From Candidatus Thiodiazotropha endoloripes (GTDB taxonomy: Bacteria; Pseudomonadota; Gammaproteobacteria; Chromatiales; Chromatiaceae), in contig NZ_LVJW01000006.1 of the NCBI RefSeq assembly GCF_001708965.1, forward strand, positions 186,001 through 250,000: 64,000 bases of DNA, given 5' to 3'. The notes beneath the pieces were generated by a model. It did no database searches, was not told the origin of the DNA, and worked only from the letters and a program-made list of their open reading frames with translations. Every line of letters begins with the position of its first letter. The stretch's first letter is position 1. Shown piece by piece: positions 43,775-51,817 of this stretch. The position numbers and the translations under genes were made by a program.

Positions 43775-44107
43775 TTATTTAGCAGGAGCGGCAGGCGCTG
43801 CAGGTGCAGCAGGAGCTGCAGGTGCAGGATAGCCATAAGGGGCATAACCGTAACCGTAAGGTGCGCCATAGCCGTAAGGACCATAGCCGTTGTATCCACG
43901 GTAGTAGTTGTTGCCACGACCATAACCAGAACCACGTGCACTACCACTCATTCCGAAACTGAAGTCACCGGAGCCATCACCCCAGCCGTCGCCCCAACCA
44001 TCGTTACCCCATCCACGGTTGTAACCAGGGCCACCCCACCATGCAGATGCAGAAGCGGAAGCAACGATAAGTGCAGCAGCGGCAGCAGCTTGAACAGTCT
44101 TTTTCAT
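43775..44107 (-). CDS. Sulfur globule-like protein, short form
   Basis: This 110-residue secreted protein is almost pure low complexity. It has a signal peptide to about Ala22 (SASAWWGGP), an Asp/Gly/Trp zone ([14 protein letters not shown]), then [20 protein letters not shown] repeats and an Ala/Pro end (APAAPAAPA). This matches the sulfur globule (Sgp) composition: Gly, Tyr and aromatic repeats. It lies 90 bp upstream of the longer relative on the same strand, sharing the DFSFGM...ARGSGYGRG block, so the two likely arose by duplication. A strong GAGGAG precedes the ATG, expected for an abundant structural protein. Confidence 0.82.
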   Translation of the reverse strand: MKKTVQAAAAAALIVASASASAWWGGPGYNRGWGNDGWGDGWGDGSGDFSFGMSGSARGSGYGRGNNYYRGYNGYGPYGYGAPYGYGYAPYGYPAPAAPAAPAAPAAPAK

Positions 44108-44442
44108 TTCACTCTCCTCAAGATAGAATGTCGTCTTCGAATTTTGTTAAGAAAGCAGATACTGCGCAGCTTTCGAGGTATAGAATATTAGAAATTACTT
44201 AAATTAACAAATAACAAATTTCAATTGTTAAATTGTTTCAAATAGCAAAAACCTAAGGAAACATCGCTTAGGAAACTCATTCCCCCACTCTCGGTTCAGC
44301 ATGAGGCAAGAGTCGCATCGATGATTATCCCAGCCGACAAGCCAATTCATCGGTTACCGTCTCCGTTCACACCTCGATTTATGATCCCCTACGACTATGC
44401 GACAATGGTGAATGCGATTAAGTAATCCAGCGACGGCACAAC
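44108..44442. other. AT-rich promoter region between sulfur-globule gene and pyrC
   Basis: About 335 bp between divergent genes. The part nearest the sulfur-globule-like gene (about 44150-44260) is strongly AT-rich and probably carries its promoter; the pyrC promoter should be nearer 44350. No RNA gene or hairpin of note. Confidence 0.45.
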
Positions 44443-45486
44443 ATGAAGATCACCCTGACGAAACCTGATGACTGGCACCTCCATTTACGCGATGACGAGG
44501 CGATGACCTCCGTGGTTGCCCACACCGCCGAACGTTTCGCCAGAGCGATCGTCATGCCGAACCTGAAACCTCCGGTAGCCAACACCCAACTGGCGGCAGA
44601 CTATCGTCAGCGGATTCTGGACGCCCTGCCCGAGAACAGCGGATTCACCCCGCTGATGACACTTTATATGACAGACCTCCTTACCTCGGACGAGGTGATC
44701 CGGGCAAAACAGAGCGGCTTTGTCCATGGCATCAAACTCTATCCGGCAGGTGCCACCACCAATTCCGATGCGGGTGTCACCGACATCCGCAAACTCTATC
44801 CGGTGCTGGAGACCATGCAGCGGGAATCGATGCCGCTTCTGGTGCATGCCGAGGTGACCGAACCTGAGATCGACATCTTCGATCGTGAACGGGTATTCAT
44901 CGATCGCCACATGACCAAGCTGAGACAGGAGTTTCCAGAGCTGGCCATCGTCTTCGAGCATGTAACCACCCGCGATGCCGTTGACTTTGTGCGCGAGAGC
45001 AATGGCCCCATCGGGGCGACGATTACGGTGCAACACCTGATGTACAACAGGAACCATATGCTGGCCGGCGGCATCAGACCCCACTACTACTGTCTGCCCA
45101 TCCTCAAACGGGAGACTCATCAGGAGGCATTGATCGAAGCCGCGACCAGTGGCAACTCCCGATTCTTTCTCGGGACCGACAGTGCGCCACATCCACAGCA
45201 TGCCAAGGAGTGTGCCTGCGGATGCGCAGGTTGTTATACCGCCCATGCCGCCATCGAACTCTATACGGAGATCTTTGAAGCTGAAAATGCTCTGGATAAA
45301 CTGGAGGGGTTTGCCAGCCACCATGGCCCCGACTTCTACGGCATGCCGCGTAACACCGAGCGGATCACACTGCAGAAACGTGACTGGCAGGTAGCGGAGA
45401 GCTATCGATTCGGCAAGGACATGGTTGTGCCTTTAAAGGCCGGTCAGACAGTCCATTGGCAACTGATCACCGAGCAGGGTGGCTGA
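44443..45486 (+). CDS. pyrC: Dihydroorotase
   Basis: PyrC cyclises carbamoyl aspartate to dihydroorotate in pyrimidine synthesis. The 347-residue length and motifs fit the class II (E. coli-type) enzyme: metal-binding DWHLHLRD at residues 11-18, the carboxylated Lys in GIKLYPAGATTNSDAG near 97-112, LLVHAEV near 132, EHVTTRDAV near 167 and the last metal Asp in GTDSAPH near 244. The ACGCAGC cysteine-rich stretch ECACGCAGCY follows. It is a single-gene unit on the plus strand, convergent with mlaA. Confidence 0.97.
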   Translation: MKITLTKPDDWHLHLRDDEAMTSVVAHTAERFARAIVMPNLKPPVANTQLAADYRQRILDALPENSGFTPLMTLYMTDLLTSDEVIRAKQSGFVHGIKLYPAGATTNSDAGVTDIRKLYPVLETMQRESMPLLVHAEVTEPEIDIFDRERVFIDRHMTKLRQEFPELAIVFEHVTTRDAVDFVRESNGPIGATITVQHLMYNRNHMLAGGIRPHYYCLPILKRETHQEALIEAATSGNSRFFLGTDSAPHPQHAKECACGCAGCYTAHAAIELYTEIFEAENALDKLEGFASHHGPDFYGMPRNTERITLQKRDWQVAESYRFGKDMVVPLKAGQTVHWQLITEQGG

Positions 45487-45491
45487 TTCGG

Positions 45492-46241
45492 TTACTCAGC
45501 GTTTTCGTTGAACTGCGCTTCATCGTCAAACAGGCTTTCGTCGAACAACTCGTCATCGTCCATATGATTCGGGCCGTCTTTGATCGCTGTCTGCCGCTGC
45601 TGCAGATAGAACTCCCGCAGAAAGGCGTAGCGGTCGACGGCCGCCTCATCGAGTACATTGCCGGCTTCCAACAAATCGGCCCGGATATCCACAAGTTGCA
45701 GTGTACTCAAGGCCAAATAGGCTGACTGGGAGGGGTAGCTGATCGGGTTTATCAGTGTATCCCCAACCCTACCCAACAGATCCCGTAAGGTGGACGGCCC
45801 GAGGAACGGAACCACGATATAGGGTGTATCGCCCATTCCCCAATAACCCAGAGTCTGCCCCATATCCTCCTTGTAACTGGGAATCCCCATATCACTGGCC
45901 ACATCGAACAGACCGAAAATCCCCAGCGTGGAGTTGATGCAGACACGTCCGAGATCCGACAGGGCCCGTCCAGGTTTCAGTTGCAACAGGTTGTTCGCCG
46001 CAGACGGGATGTCGGCCAGATTTCTGAAAAAATTGGTAACCCCAAGATCGATCACCGAAGGGGTCACATAGCGATAACCCTGGGCAACCGGTTTGGCCAC
46101 GGCCCGATCGAAGTCCTGATTGAACTGATCCGATTTTCTGTTGAACGACTCAAGTGGATCTGCCGGATGCCGGCTCTGGAAGCTGGAACACCCCGAAAGG
46201 AACAGCAGAATCAATATTATCGCAGGAATCCTTTTTATCAC
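45492..46241 (-). CDS. mlaA: MlaA (VacJ) outer membrane lipoprotein
   Basis: MlaA sits in the outer membrane and removes misplaced phospholipids from its outer leaflet, passing them to the Mla transport chain. The 249-residue product has lipobox FLSGC and the family core: DPLESFNRKSDQFNQDFD after the lipobox, INSTLGIFGLFDVASDMGIP near 103 and GQTLGYWGMGDTPYIVVPFLGP near 128. The tail from about 215 is very acidic (DDDELFDESLFDDEAQ), an extension not typical of E. coli MlaA. It starts with GTG. The rest of the mla genes are elsewhere. It is convergent with pyrC and divergent from rnt. Confidence 0.93.
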   Translation of the reverse strand: MIKRIPAIILILLFLSGCSSFQSRHPADPLESFNRKSDQFNQDFDRAVAKPVAQGYRYVTPSVIDLGVTNFFRNLADIPSAANNLLQLKPGRALSDLGRVCINSTLGIFGLFDVASDMGIPSYKEDMGQTLGYWGMGDTPYIVVPFLGPSTLRDLLGRVGDTLINPISYPSQSAYLALSTLQLVDIRADLLEAGNVLDEAAVDRYAFLREFYLQQRQTAIKDGPNHMDDDELFDESLFDDEAQFNENAE

Positions 46242-46377
46242 GACGAACGGCCCAATTGAGAATTAAGATCTGGTGCAGACCACACACAACACCAGTTGCC
46301 AGGGGGATTGTAAACCCTAAAGAAAAAAAAACTAAATAATCTCGAAATAGAATTCTGTTTTCTTTATCCTTGGCCGG

Positions 46378-47016
46378 ATGAGTGACACGATTTATAACAG
46401 TGCGATTGCACATCGCTTCAGGGGCTATCTGCCGGTTGTCGTCGACGTAGAGACCGGCGGTTTCGATGCCAGCAAGGATGCCCTGCTGGAGATCGCGGCC
46501 ACCACCCTGGCCATGGACGAGCAGGGATTGCTCCATCCTGCGGAGACCTTTGCCCACCATATTGCTCCATTCGAAGGGGCGAATATCGACCCAAAAGCCT
46601 TGGAGTTCAATGGCATTGACCCTGACCACCCATTCCGTGAAGCCCTCACGGAGTCCGACGGATTGAAGCAGCTGTTTGCACCGATTCGTAAAGCGATCAA
46701 GGCAAGCGGCTGCAAAAGAGCCATTCTGGTGGGACACAACGCCTTTTTCGATCTCGGCTTTCTCAATGCCGCGGTGGCACGCTGTGGCATCAAGCGAAAC
46801 CCCTTTCACCCATTCAGCACCTTCGACACCGTCTCACTGGCCGGCATGGCCTATGGCCAGACCGTGCTGGCCAAAGCCGCCAAAGCGGCGGGACTGGATT
46901 GGGACAGCGCCCAGGCCCATTCAGCCATCTACGACACCGAACAGACGGCCAGGCTGTTCTGCACCATCATCAATCAGTGGCAGCAGGCATGCGGCACACC
47001 GGCACCACTCGAGTAG
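46378..47016 (+). CDS. rnt: Ribonuclease T
   Basis: RNase T trims 3' ends of tRNA and other RNAs and is a DEDD exonuclease. The 212-residue length is normal. The acidic motifs are [12 protein letters not shown] (about residue 20-31), [14 protein letters not shown] near 119 and [11 protein letters not shown] (about 180-190), which supplies the last His and Asp. The ATG at 46378 lacks a strong ribosome site. It is divergent from mlaA (136 bp apart) and convergent with mrp, with a hairpin between. Confidence 0.95.
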   Translation: MSDTIYNSAIAHRFRGYLPVVVDVETGGFDASKDALLEIAATTLAMDEQGLLHPAETFAHHIAPFEGANIDPKALEFNGIDPDHPFREALTESDGLKQLFAPIRKAIKASGCKRAILVGHNAFFDLGFLNAAVARCGIKRNPFHPFSTFDTVSLAGMAYGQTVLAKAAKAAGLDWDSAQAHSAIYDTEQTARLFCTIINQWQQACGTPAPLE

Positions 47017-47091
47017 AACCGGATTCGGGCCCTTGCCCTCAATGCTAATCGGAAGATTCTAAGGTCCGCCAATGAACGCGGAAGAGACGCC

Positions 47092-47127
47092 AACCCTCCC
47101 CACTACCGATGGATAGGGGGGAGGGTT
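47092..47127. terminator. Bidirectional terminator between rnt and mrp
   Basis: AACCCTCCCC at 47092-47101 pairs perfectly with GGGGAGGGTT at 47117-47126, followed by a short T-run. It lies between two convergent genes and should stop both. Confidence 0.75.
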
Positions 47128-47143
47128 TCCGGATCGATCCAGA

Positions 47144-48235
47144 TCAGTTGTTCTGAATCACAATGTTGGGGAATTTCGCCGCATAGTCCTTGGCCTGCAA
47201 GGAGAGCTTGGCGGCTGTCTTACGGGCGATCTCCCGATAGATCTGAGAGATGCGCGCCTCCGGCTCGGCAACCACGGTCGGTTTACCACCGTCGGTCTCT
47301 TCCCGGATGCGGATATCCAGAGGCAGGGCGCCAAGCAGATCCACATGGTACTGATTAGCCATGGAGGAGCCGCCACCCTGACCGAAGATGTGCTCTTCAT
47401 GACCACACTTGGAGCAGATATGGGTACTCATGTTCTCAACGATACCCAATACAGGCACCTCAACCTTTTCGAACATCTTGAGGCCTTTGCGGGCATCCAG
47501 CAGGGCGATGTCCTGAGGTGTGGTGACGATCACCGCTCCGGAGACCGGCACCTTCTGCGCCAGAGTCAACTGGGTATCACCGGTACCCGGCGGCAGATCC
47601 ACGACCAGATAGTCCAGACTGTCCCAGTTGGTGTCATTGAGCAGCTGTTCCAAAGCCTGAGTGACCATCGGGCCACGCCAGATCATCGGCGTCTCTTCAT
47701 CAATCAGAAAACCGATCGACATCGCCTGCAGACCGTAACCTTCCATCGGCTCGAGGCTCTTGCCGTCTTTGGAATCGGGCTTGCCGTTGATGCCCAGCAT
47801 ACGAGGCTGTGAGGGACCGTAGATATCGGCATCCAGAACCCCGACCTTGGCTCCCTCTTCCGCCAGGGCAAGGGCGATGTTGACCGCCGTGGTGGATTTT
47901 CCGACGCCCCCTTTACCGGAAGCGACGGCAATGATGTTCTTGATGTTGTCGATCGGTTTCAGTGCCTTTTGCACCGAATGGGCCACGATCTTGGTAGTAA
48001 TGGAAACCTCAACCGATTCCACACCGGAGACTGTTTTGACCTGCTCAGTGACCGCCGACTCAATATCACTATGACAACCATTGGCTGGAAATCCCAACTC
48101 AATGGCGACTTTGACGCTGCCACCATCCAGTTCCACAGCCTTTACCGCCTTGGCTGTTACCAAATCCTTTTCCAGATTCGGCTCGATATAGCCTTTGATT
48201 GCCTCTTTCACAGCATCTTGTGTCAATTCAGACAT
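47144..48235 (-). CDS. apbC: Mrp/ApbC Fe-S cluster carrier P-loop ATPase
   Basis: ApbC is a P-loop ATPase that binds and transfers 4Fe-4S clusters to apo-proteins. The 363-residue chain has an N-terminal MIP18-like domain (about 1-90), a deviant Walker A GKGGVGKST (107-115), PDLPPGTGD-like switch (VDLPPGTGDTQL near 215) and the cluster CxxC motif in CSKCGHEEHIF near 275. A good AGGAG lies nine bases before the ATG. It is a single-gene unit, flanked by hairpins on both sides. Confidence 0.95.
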   Translation of the reverse strand: MSELTQDAVKEAIKGYIEPNLEKDLVTAKAVKAVELDGGSVKVAIELGFPANGCHSDIESAVTEQVKTVSGVESVEVSITTKIVAHSVQKALKPIDNIKNIIAVASGKGGVGKSTTAVNIALALAEEGAKVGVLDADIYGPSQPRMLGINGKPDSKDGKSLEPMEGYGLQAMSIGFLIDEETPMIWRGPMVTQALEQLLNDTNWDSLDYLVVDLPPGTGDTQLTLAQKVPVSGAVIVTTPQDIALLDARKGLKMFEKVEVPVLGIVENMSTHICSKCGHEEHIFGQGGGSSMANQYHVDLLGALPLDIRIREETDGGKPTVVAEPEARISQIYREIARKTAAKLSLQAKDYAAKFPNIVIQNN

Positions 48236-48372
48236 CGTCAGTTACTCCTGCAAGCGGACACATGGGTTTGGCCCGTCAATATTACTGAAAACTTCATGGC
48301 GGGGGATTCTACACGAAAATCAAGACAAGATACCAAGCATTTTCCTGGGTTTTGACTGATGCACAGCAAATC

Positions 48373-48400
48373 ACACGCCTTCAGTAGACTGAAGGCGTGT
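48373..48400. terminator. Perfect 12-bp hairpin downstream of the TetR gene
   Basis: ACACGCCTTCAG (48373-48384) and CTGAAGGCGTGT (48389-48400) pair perfectly around TAGA. It is located between the TetR gene ending at 48454 and the mrp start, both on the minus strand. Without a T-run the direction is not certain. Confidence 0.65.
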
Positions 48401-48453
48401 CCTGATCTCACGGATTGAGCCGCTGAGAGTCTTCCTATCCGCTTCGGGCCGGA

Positions 48454-49098
48454 TCAGATGACTTCTTGATGCGGAATCGCTCTATCCGTTGACTGAAGTG
48501 CATTGAGACCGGCCAGATAGCGCTCTATCAGATGTTCAACCAGTGACGCTACGGAACCCTGCCCAGAAACCTGGAGCTGGTTGGTGGTGCGCATGATGGC
48601 GATACCATGTATGCCGTTCCAGATCGCTCTGGCAGCCAGTGCGATCTCATTTTGTGGCATTTTATTCATGGTCAGTGCGGCAATTTGACGCTCAACCAGT
48701 TCATAAAGACGATCCAGCTTGTCTTCATGAATCTCCATCAGCAATCCTTCTGTCTGCGGTTGGTGTTCGAACACCATGCGCCAGCGATGGGCGTGCTTTG
48801 AAGCAAAGTCGAGATAGGCTGATCCCAATGTATAGAGGCAATCCTGTGGATGCCGACATTCGGTCAACCGCTCACTGAGCACCATATAGAGCTGATCCAG
48901 AGTTCTCCCGTTGACCCTCTGCACCAGTTCATCAAGATTTTTGAATACGAAATAGAGGCTTCCGACTGTATAGCCGATAGCAGAAGCAACCTTGCGGGCT
49001 GATAGTCCCTCGTAGCCCTGGGTTTCTATTAATTCTTCAGCTGCCACGAGTGCCATATTCTCGATTTCTGACTTGCTGTGTTCTCCCCGTCTTCCCAT
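48454..49098 (-). CDS. TetR-family transcriptional regulator
   Basis: The 214-residue protein has an N-terminal TetR helix-turn-helix (about residues 10-60), seen in IENMALVAAEELIETQGYEGLSARKVASAIGYTVGSLYFVFKN broken into the standard helices (AEELIETQGYEGLS, VGSLYFVFKN), followed by a variable helical ligand domain. The ATG at 49098 has GGGAG five bases upstream; the longer frame is not supported. It is divergent from the second TetR operon at 49370. A short inverted repeat AACAC-GTGTT just upstream (49114-49130) is a candidate autoregulatory site. Ligand and targets unknown. Confidence 0.88.
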   Translation of the reverse strand: MGRRGEHSKSEIENMALVAAEELIETQGYEGLSARKVASAIGYTVGSLYFVFKNLDELVQRVNGRTLDQLYMVLSERLTECRHPQDCLYTLGSAYLDFASKHAHRWRMVFEHQPQTEGLLMEIHEDKLDRLYELVERQIAALTMNKMPQNEIALAARAIWNGIHGIAIMRTTNQLQVSGQGSVASLVEHLIERYLAGLNALQSTDRAIPHQEVI

Positions 49099-49113
49099 GT
49101 TGTCTCCCGTTTC

Positions 49114-49130
49114 AACACGTTCATTGTGTT
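49114..49130. promoter_or_regulatory. Candidate operator of the left TetR gene
   Basis: AACAC at 49114-49118 and GTGTT at 49126-49130 form a 5-7-5 inverted repeat in the leader of the left TetR gene. The decamer TTCAACACGT recurs at about 49111 and 49248. Weak evidence, listed because both divergent genes encode TetR proteins. Confidence 0.35.
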
Positions 49131-49291
49131 TAACTGTTTTAAGAACTTCGACCTTCCCTATCAAACAAGGGTCAGAGCAATATCACACCATTTTTTATCT
49201 TCACACAGTGATCTGTCGCACACGGTGGAAGAAAGATGAGTGATTTTTCAACACGTATTAAGAATAGCAGGAGATCAGAACTTATCATGAT

Positions 49292-49319
49292 TTGATAAAA
49301 ATAATTACTATACTATAAT
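49292..49319 (+). promoter_or_regulatory. Sigma70-type promoter of the right TetR operon
   Basis: TTGATA (49292-49297) and TATAAT (49314-49319) with a 16-base spacer lie about 50 bp upstream of the ATG at 49370, in a very AT-rich stretch. This is the best promoter match noticed in the window. Confidence 0.7.
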
Positions 49320-49339
49320 CTCATTAATATTAATTTTAA

Positions 49340-49359
49340 TAAAGTGTATTTTCACTTTA
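49340..49359. promoter_or_regulatory. Candidate TetR operator in the leader
   Basis: TAAAGTG and CACTTTA are perfect inverted complements around TATTTT, ending two bases before the ribosome site AGAGGTGG. It lies just downstream of the promoter at 49292, where a bound TetR protein would block transcription or translation. Confidence 0.6.
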
Positions 49360-49369
49360 AGAGGTGGAC

Positions 49370-50107
49370 ATGAAAATCAGCAAACAGGAGAAGGCGGCCA
49401 CCCGTAGCAAAATCCTGGTTGCCGCTTCCGAAGTGATTGCGGAACGGGGTTTTAAAGCCGCCTCCATGCGCGAAATCGCCCGTCGCGCTGAAGTGGGTGA
49501 CGCTACGATCTACAACTATTTTCCCAGCAAGGAAAAACTGCTGTATGGCTACTGTGAAAACCGCCAGCACGAAGTGGCTCAGGCACTGCGTGAGCTCGAC
49601 GGCTTCGACCAGTACACCATCCAGGAGCAGCTGCATCAGTTGATCGAAACAGAGCTGACCCTGTGGCTGCCCGACCGGGAGTTTCTTGGGGAAGTGTTCG
49701 ATACGACCTTCTACTCACCCGCCGCCAGCCTGGTAAACCTGGCAGAAACCCGGCGGCTGTTCAATCTGATGGTGGATGAGATCATCAACAATGCGGTAGA
49801 GGCGGGTGAGATACCGGAACAGCCCTACCAATCCCTGCTGGCCCCCCTCTACTGGGACTATACGACTGCAGTGCTAGCATACTGGTTGCGTGACGACTCA
49901 GAAGGCTTTGCCAACACCACCCGACTGGTTGACCAGAGTGTCGAGCTGATCACAATCGTGCTGCAGACCGGTGTGATCGGTAAAACCATGGAGCTGGTCT
50001 CTTTTCTGTTTCGTACCCACATCAGCCGAACCCTCAACAGCTTCGGTGACTACACACGCCCCTGGAAAAAAGCCAAGCGGCAGTTCATGGCCAGCCACGA
50101 TGGCTAA
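49370..50107 (+). CDS. TetR-family regulator, first gene of ABC1-kinase operon
   Basis: The 245-residue protein has a clear TetR DNA-binding domain at residues 8-55 (RSKILVAASEVIAERGFKAAS, then MREIARRAEVGDATIYNYFPSKE) and a helical ligand-binding C-terminal domain. The ATG at 49370 has AGAGGTGG directly upstream; a GTG six bases earlier is in frame. Its stop overlaps the ABC1 kinase start by eight bases. It leads a four-gene plus-strand unit and very likely controls it through the palindrome in its leader. Fatty-acid-related ligands are common in such operons, but none is indicated here. Confidence 0.9.
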   Translation: MKISKQEKAATRSKILVAASEVIAERGFKAASMREIARRAEVGDATIYNYFPSKEKLLYGYCENRQHEVAQALRELDGFDQYTIQEQLHQLIETELTLWLPDREFLGEVFDTTFYSPAASLVNLAETRRLFNLMVDEIINNAVEAGEIPEQPYQSLLAPLYWDYTTAVLAYWLRDDSEGFANTTRLVDQSVELITIVLQTGVIGKTMELVSFLFRTHISRTLNSFGDYTRPWKKAKRQFMASHDG

Positions 50108-51398
50108 ATCGGTACCGACAGGGAAGTTGGCCCGCTCCCGCCTGGCCAGTGGTGCAGTGCTCAAGGCTGGTGGCAAACATCTTTCCCATATCGCCCGCCG
50201 ACCTTTCATGAGCAGTGAGAGCTGCATGGAGGAGAAAACGCTGCTCGATCAACAGACAGCAGAGATTCTCTTCAACGCCCTCTCCCAACTCAGAGGTACA
50301 GCGCTCAAGCTGGCCCAGATGTTGAGCATGGACAGCCACTACCTACCTGAGCCGATGCGTAAACAGCTCGCCTGGTCCTGCCACCAGGTAACACCCTTGG
50401 GGCGTCCGCTGATCAGAAAGCTGTTTCTGCAGGAGTTTAACAGGGCGCCGGAGAAGATATTTACCGAGTTCGACACTCAGGCCTTTGCCGCAGCAAGCCT
50501 GGGTCAGGTCCACCGGGCGAAGAGCCGTGAGGGCGAAGAGCTGGCAGTGAAACTGCAGTACCCTGGAATCGATATCACGATCGACAGTGATCTGCAGATC
50601 ATGCGGATGCTGGTCAAACGGACAGCCCATGCCGATTTGTTGCTCTCCTCATTGGATGAGATCAGCCAGCGCCTTAATGAGGAGGTCGATTATCATCAGG
50701 AAGCGGACAATACAGAGTGGTTCAGCTCGGCACTACAGCTCGCCCCGATCAGGATTCCCGAGGTACGCCGTGACTACTCCAGCAAACGCATCATCACCAC
50801 CACCCGCCTAGTAGGTGAGCATATGGATCAGTGGCTCTCCTGCAATCCCAGCCAGGCGGAACGAAACCATTTTGCACAGATCCTCTATGACCTGTTCGTG
50901 AACTCGTTCTATGGCCTGAATGCGCTGCATGCCGATCCCAATCCCGGCAACTACCTGTTTGCAGAGGATGGCACTCTCGGTCTGATCGACTTCGGCTGCG
51001 TAAGACATTTTTCCGCGGATTTCGTGGCACTGATGCCACAGCTGCTGAACGCCTATCTGGAACAGGATGCCAGTGCTGTTCTTCACTATTACAAAAAACT
51101 GGGGATGGTAGTCGAAGGTCTCGATGCCGGCCAGCAACAGGACTTTTATGAAGCGTTGCTGAAACCGTTCGGCGATTGGCTAACCAAACCGTTCAAAGCC
51201 GGCAGATTCAATTTTGCCAAGCGTGACTCCGCCTATATGAAAGAGGGAGTGGAGATCTTCGCAAAACTCAGCCAGATAAAGAAAATCGACACGATCGCCA
51301 ACGAATTCATCTATTTCGATCGCACCCTATTCGGTCTCTATCAGATATTCGAACGCATGGAGGCCGAAGTGAACATGGAGCATCAATGGTTAATCTAA
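50100..51398 (+). CDS. ABC1/UbiB-type atypical kinase with KLAQ motif
   Basis: The 432-residue protein belongs to the ABC1/ADCK/UbiB kinase-like family, whose members support ubiquinone synthesis and lipid homeostasis by ATP-dependent action. Hallmarks are the Ala-rich loop AAAS (130-133) in place of a normal P-loop, catalytic-site Lys151 in AVKLQYPG, HADPNPGN (277-284) and IDFG (296-299). The N-terminal family motif KxGQ reads KLAQ (70-73), so the usual Gly is Ala. No C-terminal membrane helices are evident, unlike E. coli UbiB. It starts inside the TetR stop region (8-base overlap) and overlaps the next gene by 13 bases. Partner genes argue for a membrane-lipid role rather than core ubiquinone synthesis. 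Confidence 0.9.
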   Translation: MAKSVPTGKLARSRLASGAVLKAGGKHLSHIARRPFMSSESCMEEKTLLDQQTAEILFNALSQLRGTALKLAQMLSMDSHYLPEPMRKQLAWSCHQVTPLGRPLIRKLFLQEFNRAPEKIFTEFDTQAFAAASLGQVHRAKSREGEELAVKLQYPGIDITIDSDLQIMRMLVKRTAHADLLLSSLDEISQRLNEEVDYHQEADNTEWFSSALQLAPIRIPEVRRDYSSKRIITTTRLVGEHMDQWLSCNPSQAERNHFAQILYDLFVNSFYGLNALHADPNPGNYLFAEDGTLGLIDFGCVRHFSADFVALMPQLLNAYLEQDASAVLHYYKKLGMVVEGLDAGQQQDFYEALLKPFGDWLTKPFKAGRFNFAKRDSAYMKEGVEIFAKLSQIKKIDTIANEFIYFDRTLFGLYQIFERMEAEVNMEHQWLI

Positions 51399-51817
51399 AT
51401 AAAGCACTGATCATCGCAGGTATCTGCAGTCTGACCACGTCCCTGCTGCACCTGATCATCATCATCGGTGGAACCGAGTGGTACCGTTTTTTTGGTGCAG
51501 GCGAGACGATGGTGGAGCTCTCCAGACAAGGCTCAATCTATCCGGGCGTGATCACTCTGGGCATCGCCCTGGTGTTTTTCGGTTGGGCCTTGTATGCCTT
51601 TTCAGCCGCCGGATTATTGCGCCGCCTGCCTTGGCTGAAGCCGGTTTTGATCATCATCACCCTGATCTATCTGCTACGGGGTGTCGGTCTGTTGCCGATG
51701 ATGTTGCTCTCACCCGAGCAGGTGGATGACTTTCTGATCATCACCTCAATCATCAGTTTTCTCATCGGCTCACTTCATCTGGCCGGAATTCGGCAGATGG
51801 GACGAACGCTGCAATGA
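51386..51817 (+). CDS. Four-helix inner membrane protein, unknown
   Basis: This 143-residue protein is nearly all membrane. The helices are about 7-27, 50-72, 83-105 and 115-135 (LIIAGICSLTTSLLHLIIII, LGIALVFFGWALYAFSAAG, PVLIIITLIYLLRGVGLL and FLIITSIISFLIGSLHLAG). A conserved-looking WYRFFGAGE lies in the first external loop. I recognise no named family. Its start overlaps the ABC1 kinase and its stop overlaps the hydrolase (ATGA), so all are translated as one unit. A role with the kinase at the membrane is the natural inference. Confidence 0.8.
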   Translation: MVNLNKALIIAGICSLTTSLLHLIIIIGGTEWYRFFGAGETMVELSRQGSIYPGVITLGIALVFFGWALYAFSAAGLLRRLPWLKPVLIIITLIYLLRGVGLLPMMLLSPEQVDDFLIITSIISFLIGSLHLAGIRQMGRTLQ

